Positions 1 to 7,755 of a DNA stretch of 14,570 bases are shown one piece after another. This DNA comes from Gemmatimonadota bacterium. GTDB lineage: Bacteria; JAAXHH01. The translations under genes were made by a program, and so were the position numbers. The notes under the pieces are model-generated. The model was not told the DNA's origin. It did not search any database and saw only the letters and a program-made list of their open reading frames with translations. Position 1 is the first letter of the stretch; each line of letters opens with the position of its first letter. Where the stretch lies: assembly GCA_026713285.1 (NCBI GenBank), contig JAPOOT010000163.1:1-14570 (forward strand). Direction: 5' to 3'.

Positions 1-1749
1 GTCGGGATCGTGAACACGCTGCTGCGGACCTGGTCGCCGGGTTACGCGCTCACGCAGGGCGAACTGGCCGTCGTCTACATCATGTCGCTCATCGCGTCGG
101 CCATCCCGTCTTACGGCCTGACCGAGGTCCTCCTGCCGGCCATGGCCTCCATGTACTACGCCACGCCGGAGAACCGCTGGCTCGAAACCGTAAGCCCCCA
201 CGTGGAACCCTGGCTGATGCCCCAGGACTCCGAGGCGATAAGGTCGTTCTTCGAAGGCCTGCCCCGGGGCGGGAGCATCCCCTGGGGCGAATGGGCCGTA
301 CCCCTGGCCGCCTGGCTGAGTTTCGTCCTGGTGCTGTATTTCGTGGTATTCTGCATCACCGTCATTCTGCGCAAGCAGTGGGTGGAACGGGAACGCCTCG
401 TCTTTCCCCTGGTCAAGTTGCCCGCCGAGATGATCGATCCGGGAGAGGATGGGTCGAGTTCCCGCATTGCGTCGTTCTTCCGGAACCGGATCATGTGGGC
501 GGGGTTCGCCATTCCCTTCCTGATCAACGCCTGGAACGCCGTACACAACTATATCTACTTTTTCCCGACCATTTACTTCCAGGAGACCATCGGGCTCTTC
601 AACAACCAGTTGGTACTGCCCATCAACCTGTCGTTCCCGCTGGTGGGCTTCGCCTATCTGCTCAGTCTCGAGATTTCATTCAGCCTGTGGCTCTTCTTTC
701 TCATCGGGCGACTGCAGAATCTGGTAAACGCGAGCTTCGGCGTGGACCTGGCGGGCAGTACCACCTTGCCGGGCGAATACCAGATGTTCGGCGCGCTGAT
801 GGTCCTCGCCCTGTTCAGTCTCTGGCTGGCCCGGGCGCATATCCGCGAGATCCTGGGCAAGGCGTTCCGCGGAGGCGGCGAGCCGGACGACTCCAACGAA
901 TGCCTTTCCTACCGATTCGCCGTGATCGGCGGAGGACTGGGCGTCCTGTTCCTGCTCGGTTGGCTATGGATGATCGGCCTCTCCGCCTGGCTGGCCATCA
1001 TTCTGCTGATCCTGGTACTCGCGGTCTACGTCGGCTTCTCGCGGATCGTGGCGGAAGGGGGCGTGATCTTCGCGGAGACCTTCAATCCCCAGGAGTTCAT
1101 GATCCACGGATTCACCGGCCCCTTCATCGGCGCGCGCAACCTGGTGGCCATCGGATTGACCAAGTTCTGGTTCACCCACACCCGTACGCTCATCATGCCC
1201 TCTATGGTCAACGGCCTGAAACTGGCCGATACGGCGAAGATCCGGAACCAGCGCTGGCTCACCGCGGCCATCGGCCTGGCCATCGTGTGCAGCCTGGCCA
1301 GCTCGATCTACACGGTCATGTACCTGGCCTATGAACACGGCGGCATCAACCTCAACTGGCAGTTCTTCGGAGAGCTTCAGCAGAACCGGTTCAGCTACTA
1401 TGCGACCACCATCACCTCCACGTCCGAACCCGCCGGGCGGTGGTTCTTCTTCGGACTGGGCGCCGCTATCATGTGGGCGCTTATGTACGTGAGGCAGAAG
1501 TTCATCTGGTGGCCCCTCCATTTCATCGGATTTCCCGTTGGCGCCTCCGCCCCACTCCTCACCGCGTGGTTCTCCATATTCCTCGCCTGGATGATTAAGG
1601 GACTCATCCTCAAGTACGGCGGGATCGACATCTATCGGAAGATGCTGCCCTTCTTCCTGGGGCTCATCCTCGGCGAGTTCGTCAGCGCCGGCCTATGGGT
1701 CATCATAGATGGATTGACGGGCATAACGGGGCACATCATATTCAACTGA
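1..1749 (+). CDS. DUF6785/DUF6784-family polytopic membrane protein, 5' end outside window
   Basis: The reading frame is open from base 1. The GTG at 10 is probably internal, because proteins of this type start with a further stretch of some 60 residues or more before the segment seen here. Counting from 10, 579 residues are present, with about ten or more hydrophobic stretches (roughly 20-45, 93-120, 163-183, 205-235, 258-275, 304-345, 415-440, 480-495, 505-535, 545-575). Recognisable family features are the QWVERERLVFPLVKLPAEM segment after the second helix block and the C-terminal WWPLHFIGFPVG followed by a helix, KYGGIDIYRK and LGLILGEF. These match what I recall of DUF6785 (N-terminal) and DUF6784 (C-terminal), whose function is not established. 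The fold resembles an oligopeptide-type transporter, so solute uptake is a guess. The sialidase gene starts 25 bases downstream on the same strand and is probably co-transcribed. The family call is fairly secure; substrate and direction of transport cannot be read from the sequence. Confidence 0.82.
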   Translation, partial: VGIVNTLLRTWSPGYALTQGELAVVYIMSLIASAIPSYGLTEVLLPAMASMYYATPENRWLETVSPHVEPWLMPQDSEAIRSFFEGLPRGGSIPWGEWAVPLAAWLSFVLVLYFVVFCITVILRKQWVERERLVFPLVKLPAEMIDPGEDGSSSRIASFFRNRIMWAGFAIPFLINAWNAVHNYIYFFPTIYFQETIGLFNNQLVLPINLSFPLVGFAYLLSLEISFSLWLFFLIGRLQNLVNASFGVDLAGSTTLPGEYQMFGALMVLALFSLWLARAHIREILGKAFRGGGEPDDSNECLSYRFAVIGGGLGVLFLLGWLWMIGLSAWLAIILLILVLAVYVGFSRIVAEGGVIFAETFNPQEFMIHGFTGPFIGARNLVAIGLTKFWFTHTRTLIMPSMVNGLKLADTAKIRNQRWLTAAIGLAIVCSLASSIYTVMYLAYEHGGINLNWQFFGELQQNRFSYYATTITSTSEPAGRWFFFGLGAAIMWALMYVRQKFIWWPLHFIGFPVGASAPLLTAWFSIFLAWMIKGLILKYGGIDIYRKMLPFFLGLILGEFVSAGLWVIIDGLTGITGHIIFN

Positions 1750-1774
1750 AAACGCGGAAGACCCGGAGTATCTC

Positions 1775-2824
1775 ATGAGCGGCTCCTGTGAACAATCCAT
1801 CCTCTGGACCAGCGGCAAGGATGGTTACGATACCTACCGCATTCCAGCGATCATCGCAACCGCCCGGGGTACGGTCCTCGCCTTCTGCGAAGGCCGAAGG
1901 AACAGCCGGAGCGACACCGGCGATATCGACATGCTGGTGAAGCGGAGCGAAGACGGCGGGCACACCTGGTCGGACCAGGAGCTGGTCTGGGCGGACGCAG
2001 GGAACACCTGCGGCAATCCCTGTCCGGTGGTAGACGGCGAGACCGGGACCGTTTGGCTGCTCATGACCCACAACCTGGGGATCGACCGAGAATCCGAGAT
2101 CATCGATGGGACGAGCCAGGGCTCACGGACCGTCTGGATCACGGCCAGCGAAGACGACGGCCGCACGTGGCGCGAACCGCGGGATATCACCTCCACCGCG
2201 AAGCGCGCGGACTGGACGTGGTACGCCACCGGACCGGGCAACGGCATTCAGCTATCGTCGGGCCGGATGCTGATACCCTGCGACCACATCGAGGCCGGCA
2301 CCAGACGCTACTATTCCCACGTCATCTACAGCGACGACCACGGAGAAACCTGGCGGCTGGGCGGCACGACTTCGCAGGACCAGGTCAACGAATGCTGCGT
2401 CGCCGAGCTGGAAAACGGCGACGTCCTGCTCAACACGCGGAATTTCGACCGGGCCTTGCGCACCAGGCAGTTCGCCGTCAGCGGAGACGGCGGAATGACC
2501 TGGCGTAACCAGCGCCACGACCAAACGCTGATCGAACCGATTTGCCAGGCGGCCCTCGTCCGGTATCCCGGAAAGGGCGACCGCCTGCTGTTCTCTAATC
2601 CCGCCAGCCGGGACGAGCGTCGCAACCTGACCGTGCGGCTTTCCGATGAAGCCAGCGGATCCTGGCCCCACTACAAGGTGCTGCATCCCGGGCCGTCCGC
2701 CTATTCGTCCCTGGCCGTGCTTCCGGACGGTACCGTCGCCTGCCTCTATGAACGTGGAATAAATCATCCCTACGAGACGATCACGCTGGCCCGTTTCGAT
2801 CTGGACTGGGTGACGGCTGGATGA
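1775..2824 (+). CDS. BNR/Asp-box sialidase-like glycosidase (GH33-type)
   Basis: Encodes 349 residues with a six-bladed-propeller sialidase pattern. There is an RIP motif at Arg22-Pro24, and Asp boxes of the S-x-D-x-G-x-T-W kind at 58-65, 125-132, 186-193 and 236-243, with a degenerate fifth (SDEASGSW) at 290-297. Candidate catalytic residues by comparison with GH33 are Arg22, a second arginine at 222, a third in the RDERRNL segment (282/283), Asp50 as acid/base, Glu206 in NECCVAEL, and Tyr310 in PSAYSSL as nucleophile; Glu326 lies in CLYERG. No signal peptide is visible, so the enzyme is probably cytosolic and would act on imported sugar conjugates. The start is supported by GGAG at 1765-1768, six bases before the ATG. 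It lies 25 bases after the membrane-protein gene. True sialidase activity is not assured, since many bacterial members of this fold have other or unknown glycoside substrates. The low-GC block begins directly after its stop codon. Confidence 0.88.
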   Translation: MSGSCEQSILWTSGKDGYDTYRIPAIIATARGTVLAFCEGRRNSRSDTGDIDMLVKRSEDGGHTWSDQELVWADAGNTCGNPCPVVDGETGTVWLLMTHNLGIDRESEIIDGTSQGSRTVWITASEDDGRTWREPRDITSTAKRADWTWYATGPGNGIQLSSGRMLIPCDHIEAGTRRYYSHVIYSDDHGETWRLGGTTSQDQVNECCVAELENGDVLLNTRNFDRALRTRQFAVSGDGGMTWRNQRHDQTLIEPICQAALVRYPGKGDRLLFSNPASRDERRNLTVRLSDEASGSWPHYKVLHPGPSAYSSLAVLPDGTVACLYERGINHPYETITLARFDLDWVTAG

Positions 2825-2859
2825 GGAGCGGGTATACCGGTTGTTTTCTCTACTGTCTA
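2825..2859 (+). repeat. Left copy of an imperfect direct repeat at the edge of the low-GC block
   Basis: It starts directly after the sialidase stop codon: GGAG, GGTATA (2831-2836), a 7-base spacer, then TTTTCTCTACTGTCTA (2844-2859). The same order occurs at 6549-6579, with the last element differing by a single missing T. Further short colinear matches follow on both sides: TATGGG..CCAAG at 2874-2892 and GGATTTGA at 2941-2948. It may be an old attachment or target-site duplication, or a diverged segmental duplication. Chance cannot be excluded by eye. Confidence 0.4.
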
Positions 2860-2887
2860 TTCAATCCATTCAGTATGGGTATTGAAT
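2859..2887. terminator. Imperfect hairpin after the sialidase gene, possible terminator
   Basis: ATTCAAT (2859-2865) pairs with ATTGAAT (2881-2887). Inside it CCAT (2866-2869) pairs with ATGG (2875-2878), leaving a two-base bulge and a five-base loop. It lies 35 bases after the sialidase stop codon. Neither strand has a clear T-run after the stem, so intrinsic termination is uncertain. It could equally be part of the junction of the low-GC block. Confidence 0.3.
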
Positions 2888-2935
2888 CCAAGAAGAGGGC
2901 ATAATACCTGAGGATAATACGGCTGCAGGCTAGGA

Positions 2936-3157
2936 TTACCGGATTTGAGTAATAGACCGACGTCTGATATTCCCGATGGGATTCTTGGCTGGCCTGATTT
3001 CGGATGGCGATACCACACGTGTCCCACTGTTGTCCCATACTCCTAAACGCTCCAGTTCAAGGCGCATTTTCAGCGCTTCTTTTACAATCCCGGGATTGAC
3101 AGCGGGGTTCTCAGCCAGTTGTTCCTTAGTGAGGACAAGTTTGTCATTTGTTTTCAT
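2936..3157 (-). CDS. Small conserved-looking protein of unknown function, downstream of the helicase gene
   Basis: Encodes 73 residues starting MKTNDKLVLTKEQLAENPAV. I do not recognise the family. The ATG at 3157 is chosen because AGAGGAAT lies just upstream on the minus strand. A longer frame to 3244 would run back into the end of the helicase gene and lacks such a site. Residues 10-40 (TKEQLAENPAVNPGIVKEAL, then MRLELERLGV) should form helices with a turn at N-P. The last third is basic (IRRRS), so nucleic-acid or partner binding is conceivable. It starts 71 bases after the helicase stop on the same strand and has the same lower GC, so it was probably acquired and transcribed with the helicase. 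It could be a small accessory or antitoxin-like partner, but nothing in the sequence proves a role. Confidence 0.6.
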   Translation of the reverse strand: MKTNDKLVLTKEQLAENPAVNPGIVKEALKMRLELERLGVWDNSGTRVVSPSEIRPAKNPIGNIRRRSITQIR

Positions 3158-3228
3158 GATATTCCTCTCAGATGAATAACCGGTTGTGAACAAGACTTTG
3201 CGACTTGAAAAGCGTATCGTCAGGGCGA

Positions 3229-6200
3229 TTAAAGAGTAATGCAAGATGAGGATTTTTGAATCAACAAATCACGTTCAGCTGTAATTTCGTCTATCACTGC
3301 GTCTAATTCCTCGAAACATCGCCATGCTGAAATCCGTAGAACCTTCCAGCCAAGATTAGATAGAACTCGATCACGTGTAACGTCCTGCCTTCGCTGCCGC
3401 CCTCGAACATCCAGGTGATGGTCACCATCAACTTCGACATTGAGTTTTATCCCAAATTCCAAAAGTGCGAAGTCAATCTCGTATCCTTCTACGTTGAGCT
3501 TGGTATACGGCGAGAGATTCTGAAGCTGCATGGCTGCTAGCAACAGTTCCTCCGATCTGCTGTCTGTGCGGAAATTGTCGACGAATTCACGATCATCCTC
3601 GTTCTCAGCAACAATATCGCGCAGATAAGTGCGTAGAGAGGAAAGGGTGGGGCTTCCTAATTCGCCAATATCCGGGTGGCCGATTACGATTAGTGACTGT
3701 TTGGCACGGCTGACAGCAACATTCAGCAGATTCCTTTCTTTTTCAACCCACCGCCTACTGGATTTGGACATTCCTGGGGATAGTACTGAAGAAAAAACAA
3801 TCACCTCACGCTCGTCTCCCTGTAGGCGGTGTGCCGTTCCGCTCACAAAATCGAAATCGTCGAGTACATCCTGACCTAAGCGTTCTTGAGCGAGTCGGGT
3901 GATAAGTCGCGCTTGGGCTGTGAAAGGAGTGACCACACCGACGTTCTGGTAGCCCGTATCCAGCACATCAACGAGTTTTTCGACTGTCTGTTTCGCCTCT
4001 TCTTCGTTAATCCAGCTACCGCCCCTTGGCCGTTCCGCCACACCCTCGATATCGTACCAAAAAACGGCACGATGTCGTCCTGCAGTATTCGAGACATCTG
4101 TAAGTACAGTTAGGTCACCGTTATAAAATGCGGTATTGAACCACCGGGCGATATGAGGATGACAACGGAAATGTTCATTGAGGAGAACGGGTTCCGATGG
4201 TTTTGCAGCATATTCAAATGCATGATAAGCCGATCCGTCTTTGTGGTGGATACCCCGCTCGCGGAGTTCAATGTTTTCAAACCCCGTTTGTGAGGCGAGA
4301 TCCTTCAGCAGACTGTCACTTAAGGAATTTATCGGGTTCAGTTGGTTCGGATCACCTACTAGTACTAACCGCTTTGCCCGATATGCTAAAGGCAGCATAG
4401 TCGCGAGGCTACACTGACTGGCCTCGTCGATAATCACAAGGTCGAACAGCCCGGATTCCAGATTGAAATTGGAATTTGCTGAAAGGGCTGTACACGCCCA
4501 ACCTTTCAAAAAGGGAAACGAATTGGCAATGGCCCTCCTCAGGCGGTCAACGCCAGCGGAAACTGATCCGAGGACCGACAGACGGGCAGAGCCCAACCGG
4601 ATCCGTCCTGCAACCTCCGTGCGAATCGTATCCAGACTTGCTTCGGACCATTTTCTGTCTGATTCCTTTATGCTGTTCGCTGGGTTGCCTATCGCGGAAC
4701 TAAACTGTTGCTGTTCAGCCCGGATGATCTCCATCCGAGAGGTCAGCCATTTCATGCGCTGATCGATCCGCGCCCAGTTGGCCAAATACTCAATCGAGAT
4801 GTTTTCCTTGCAGCGGACTCTTTGGAAGAGCCGTCGTATCCGAAAACGACGGAACAACCAGGCACGCATCAGTCGTTCTGCTCGTCGCTCAATCTCACAT
4901 GAGTTTAAAGAATAAGTAGGAGCATCCTGTCGGCCCCACAGAATGAATTTGACATCATTCAGGGCTGGTCTGAGTTCTTCCCTTTCTTCAGCGATTTCTA
5001 GCAGTTCATCGTTCAAATCATCCAAGCGCGACAGTTTTTTCAACAATTCTACGCGTTCTTGAGTTACACGTTTCAGTTTGGCCCGTACCGAAGATTGGTT
5101 CCCGCGGTGAGACGCTGAAAAAGATGTCGCCAATGAGACACGATCTGGAATCTGTTCACGTGTCGCCCGGTTACCGGTGCGAATCAACAGACCACTACAG
5201 ATATCCTTTTCAGCCCGGTCAACAGCTACATCAACAGCAGCGTTATTGGTCGATGTCACCAAGACGGTTTCGTTGTTCAGCCACGCGTTTATAACGGCAT
5301 TCACTACAAGTTGCGTTTTGCCTGTCCCTGGGGGGCCGGTCACAACAGTCAAATCCCTGCTATGTAGGGACTCCAGCGTTTTCTCTTGAGACTCATTGCA
5401 CGCAAGCGGAGCAGCTATTGGTCCAGACGGTTCTCTCTTCCTTCCCACCAGCTCAGGCTTGGTACCGAGAAGATGGGCCGCTGAGGTTGAAACCCAATCT
5501 TTGCGAGTTTGCAATTGCAGGAGTTCTTCGCGTAGAGTTGTCTGGTACTCGTTGAAAGTGTCCACAACAACCGAAACCGCAGAATTATAAACTCCCTGCT
5601 TACGCGCCACTTTGGTATCGAGCGAGAATGGGTCTAGCGGTGTCTGGATCTTTAGTCCGAGTAGTACAGACGTTTGATCAGCGAGAGAGTTGAAGGCATC
5701 AGCATCGCCAAATGGCAGTCCGTAATTCAACAATTCGTGAATATCTTCAGTGACTGCAGGATCGAAAATGTTACTTGAAGTTATGGCCAGATTAAACTCA
5801 GGTTCGATTGCAGCGTATAGTTCCCACGTGTCGTTTTGGTCTTGTTCCGCGCTTACATTGACAACAAATAGAGGTGCAACCTTTGAGCTGTGATCGCGGT
5901 CAGTGATGACGACTGTTGGCCAGCCGTAGAGCATTGATTGACCGTCTCGCAGACGACTCTGCGACAGTCGTTTGGCGAGGTAATCAGGTGCAGGGATAGA
6001 GTCGCCTTGACCGACTACTAGGCGCTCCTCTCCCATGTGCACGAACCAGTTCGTGTTCTCCTGAACATACGGTACCAATGATTTCGCAGCTTCGGCCTCT
6101 ATACACCGTTGTGCATATTGACACAGTCGCACCCACTGCGTTTGTAAGTTGCCTGCCTGAGTGGATCCCGATCCCTGGACAACATCAAGGCTTCTATTCG

Positions 6201-6402
6201 TTTTGTTCGTTGAAGCACTCGTTTTGTTTTTAGAAGAATCTTGAGGCTTGGTATCATCTCGCACGCATTCCCTACACCAGACCTTCTTCGAATTCGGTGA
6301 CCAGTGTCCTTTCTGGCCAACTCTGATGGTCTTCGCACAGATCTGACAGCGTCCATCATACTTCAAGGAAATGAACCGAAGATCATTCGGGAGATTCTTC
6401 AA
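3229..6402 (-). CDS. Zinc finger-SF1 (UPF1-like) helicase-nuclease fusion, candidate defence protein
   Basis: Encodes 1057 residues. Residues 19-46 hold a four-cysteine zinc finger (Cys19, 22, 43, 46), and 50-90 is a Ser/Thr/Asn-rich linker. An unassigned domain covers about 95-310. The helicase follows: Walker A GPPGTGKT 356-363 (Lys362), a coiled-coil/basic insertion at about 435-570, Walker B DEAS 659-662, LVGDPNQL 681-688, EHFRCHPH 743-750, VTPFTAQ 824-830, GTAHRLQGDE 855-864 and NVAVSRAK 894-901 (Arg899). These are the motifs of the DNA2/NAM7/UPF1 group of SF1B (COG1112-like). Residues about 948-1040 form a Vsr/DUF559-like (MTES_1575-type) nuclease with Asp977 in EIDF, Glu990 and Asp992 in EVDGDHH, and RDRVLSNLGW 1010-1019. 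All active-site motifs look intact. The start is TTG at 6402; an in-frame stop lies seven codons upstream and there is no ATG near, so a later start is possible. Composition is lower in GC than its neighbours. Architecture and setting suggest anti-phage or anti-plasmid defence, distantly like type II Mokosh (SF1 helicase plus nuclease), but a repair role is also possible. Confidence 0.9.
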   Translation of the reverse strand: MKNLPNDLRFISLKYDGRCQICAKTIRVGQKGHWSPNSKKVWCRECVRDDTKPQDSSKNKTSASTNKTNRSLDVVQGSGSTQAGNLQTQWVRLCQYAQRCIEAEAAKSLVPYVQENTNWFVHMGEERLVVGQGDSIPAPDYLAKRLSQSRLRDGQSMLYGWPTVVITDRDHSSKVAPLFVVNVSAEQDQNDTWELYAAIEPEFNLAITSSNIFDPAVTEDIHELLNYGLPFGDADAFNSLADQTSVLLGLKIQTPLDPFSLDTKVARKQGVYNSAVSVVVDTFNEYQTTLREELLQLQTRKDWVSTSAAHLLGTKPELVGRKREPSGPIAAPLACNESQEKTLESLHSRDLTVVTGPPGTGKTQLVVNAVINAWLNNETVLVTSTNNAAVDVAVDRAEKDICSGLLIRTGNRATREQIPDRVSLATSFSASHRGNQSSVRAKLKRVTQERVELLKKLSRLDDLNDELLEIAEEREELRPALNDVKFILWGRQDAPTYSLNSCEIERRAERLMRAWLFRRFRIRRLFQRVRCKENISIEYLANWARIDQRMKWLTSRMEIIRAEQQQFSSAIGNPANSIKESDRKWSEASLDTIRTEVAGRIRLGSARLSVLGSVSAGVDRLRRAIANSFPFLKGWACTALSANSNFNLESGLFDLVIIDEASQCSLATMLPLAYRAKRLVLVGDPNQLNPINSLSDSLLKDLASQTGFENIELRERGIHHKDGSAYHAFEYAAKPSEPVLLNEHFRCHPHIARWFNTAFYNGDLTVLTDVSNTAGRHRAVFWYDIEGVAERPRGGSWINEEEAKQTVEKLVDVLDTGYQNVGVVTPFTAQARLITRLAQERLGQDVLDDFDFVSGTAHRLQGDEREVIVFSSVLSPGMSKSSRRWVEKERNLLNVAVSRAKQSLIVIGHPDIGELGSPTLSSLRTYLRDIVAENEDDREFVDNFRTDSRSEELLLAAMQLQNLSPYTKLNVEGYEIDFALLEFGIKLNVEVDGDHHLDVRGRQRRQDVTRDRVLSNLGWKVLRISAWRCFEELDAVIDEITAERDLLIQKSSSCITL

Positions 6403-6890
6403 GGGGCTTAGATACCTGTTTTATTCGTTGAATAGTTATAGACGAAACAACACCATGGCCGGAGTGGTTAGCGAACCATCGCTCCTGTCAATATAACCAC
6501 ATGGAGGTTACTTTTTTAAAACTATGCTTCCATCTAAAGTTGATTTACGGAGGGTATATTCGTCTTTTCTCACTGTCTACACAAAATGTCATACCGATCA
6601 GTCAATGTGATATGGGAAATAAACCAAGCATCCTAAAATCGTTTTTGGATCAAAGTGAGGTCCCCGATCATCGGGATTTGATACTGATTTCAGGAAGTTT
6701 AGTAAGGCAATGCCTCACTGCCAAAGTTAGTGTCTGATTGGTTTCCTTAGTCTATGAACTTTGAATCTGGATTTGTTCTACCCAACACACTCGAAACGAC
6801 AACCATTTATATATGGACAATCAGGTTCAGGTAACCTTAGTTCCTGATATCCGGAAAGTTCGGAATCCCCAAGACAACCGGAGATCACAG
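6403..6890. other. Low-GC intergenic region between the helicase gene and rfbA
   Basis: This 488-base stretch separates two divergent genes and should hold the promoters of both, though I found no convincing -35/-10 pair. A TTGACA on the minus strand (6486-6491) lacks a -10 box at the right distance, and the TATATA at 6808-6813 lacks a -35. It contains the right copy of the imperfect direct repeat (6549-6579) and a 13-base palindrome CCCGATCATCGGG (6663-6675) that could be an operator. An open frame at 6501-6737 (+) has no ribosome binding site or recognisable sequence, and I do not call it a gene. Confidence 0.5.
6549..6579 (+). repeat. Right copy of the imperfect direct repeat
   Basis: GGAG, GGTATA (6553-6558), a 6-base spacer, then TTTTCTCACTGTCTA (6565-6579). 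It corresponds to 2825-2859 with small gaps. TATGGG..CCAAG (6611-6628) and GGATTTGA (6674-6681) follow in the same order as at the left edge. Between the copies lie the helicase-nuclease gene and the 73-residue gene. Confidence 0.4.
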
Positions 6891-7754
6891 ATGAAAGGCA
6901 TCATACTCGCGGGGGGGCACGGACTGCGTCTCTACCCGCAGACCCTCGCCATATCGAAGCAGATCATCCCCATCTTCGACAAGCCGATGATCTACTATCC
7001 GCTGTCGGTCCTCTTGATGGCGGGGATCCGGGAAATCCTGATCATTTCCTCCCCCGATCACATCGACTTGTACCGCAGGCTCTTCGGCGATGGCAGTGCG
7101 CTCGGGATGCACTTCGAATATGCCATACAACCCGCGCCCGCGGGGGTGGCACAGGCTTTTCTGATCGGGGAATCGTTTATCGGCGATGAATCCAGCGCAC
7201 TGATCTTCGGAGACAACTTCTTCTACGGCAGCAACCTGACCGAGATCGTCGAAAGGGCCGCGGGGCACGATGACGGGGGACTGGTCTTCGCCTGCTACGT
7301 CAAGGAGCCCGAACGGTACGGCGTGGTCGAATTCGACGAGCACGAGCGCGTCGTCGGCATCGAAGAGAAACCCCGCAACCCACGGTCCAACTACGCCGTC
7401 ACGGGACTCTACTTCTACGACAACGAAGTCGTATCCATCGCGAAAACGCTGCGCCCGTCCGGCCGCGGCGAACTCGAGATCACCGATGTGAATAACATCT
7501 ATCTCCAGCAGGGCAAGCTAAAGGTGGAGCGATTCGACGAAGGGATCGTCTGGATGGATACCGGCACGCCGGAAAGCCTGCTGGAGGCGAGCAATTTCGT
7601 CCAGGCCGTCGAACACCGGCAGGGATTGAAAATCGGCTGCGTCGAAGAAATCGCCTACCGGAAGGGGTACATCGGCCGGGACCAGGTGCTGAAGATCGGG
7701 AATTACGTGGAAGACAACGCGTACTGCGAATACCTTCGCCGCCTGGTCGAATGA
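6891..7754 (+). CDS. rfbA: Glucose-1-phosphate thymidylyltransferase
   Basis: Encodes 287 residues, close to the usual ~290 of RmlA/RfbA. It joins dTTP and glucose-1-phosphate to dTDP-glucose, the first step towards dTDP-rhamnose and other deoxysugars of surface glycans, in the cytosol. Visible motifs are the nucleotide loop GGHGLRLYPQT at 8-18, SKQIIPIFDKPMIYYP at 22-37, GDN 107-109 in the active site, VEFDE..EEKPRNP (146-164) and WMDTGTPESLLEASNFV (221-237). The start at 6891 is preferred over an upstream in-frame ATG at 6813 because the family begins directly with MKGIILAGG and CGGAG (6879-6883) lies seven bases before it. The loop reads GGHGLRL where classical RmlA has GG(S/A)GTRL. No rmlB, C or D gene is adjacent, so the pathway genes must be elsewhere. 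Flanks: lower-GC intergenic DNA upstream, a convergent pentapeptide gene one base downstream. Confidence 0.93.
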   Translation: MKGIILAGGHGLRLYPQTLAISKQIIPIFDKPMIYYPLSVLLMAGIREILIISSPDHIDLYRRLFGDGSALGMHFEYAIQPAPAGVAQAFLIGESFIGDESSALIFGDNFFYGSNLTEIVERAAGHDDGGLVFACYVKEPERYGVVEFDEHERVVGIEEKPRNPRSNYAVTGLYFYDNEVVSIAKTLRPSGRGELEITDVNNIYLQQGKLKVERFDEGIVWMDTGTPESLLEASNFVQAVEHRQGLKIGCVEEIAYRKGYIGRDQVLKIGNYVEDNAYCEYLRRLVE

Positions 7755-7755
7755 G

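Noticed and set aside
2850..3038. 62-codon minus-strand frame overlapping the end of the 73-residue gene
   Set aside because: It is in another frame of a better-supported gene and runs through the hairpin and repeat region; it has no ribosome binding site or family features.
3229..6402. Frameshift or pseudogene in the large helicase gene
   Set aside because: The frame is open for 1057 codons, and all helicase and nuclease motifs are present in order.
6486..6491. TTGACA on the minus strand as the -35 box of the helicase promoter
   Set aside because: No -10 box lies 15-19 bases away; the nearest TATAAC is about 45 bases downstream.
6501..6737. 78-codon open frame on the + strand upstream of rfbA
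   Set aside because: It has no ribosome binding site, a low-GC composition that gives open frames by chance, no recognisable sequence, and it overlaps the repeat copy at 6549-6579.
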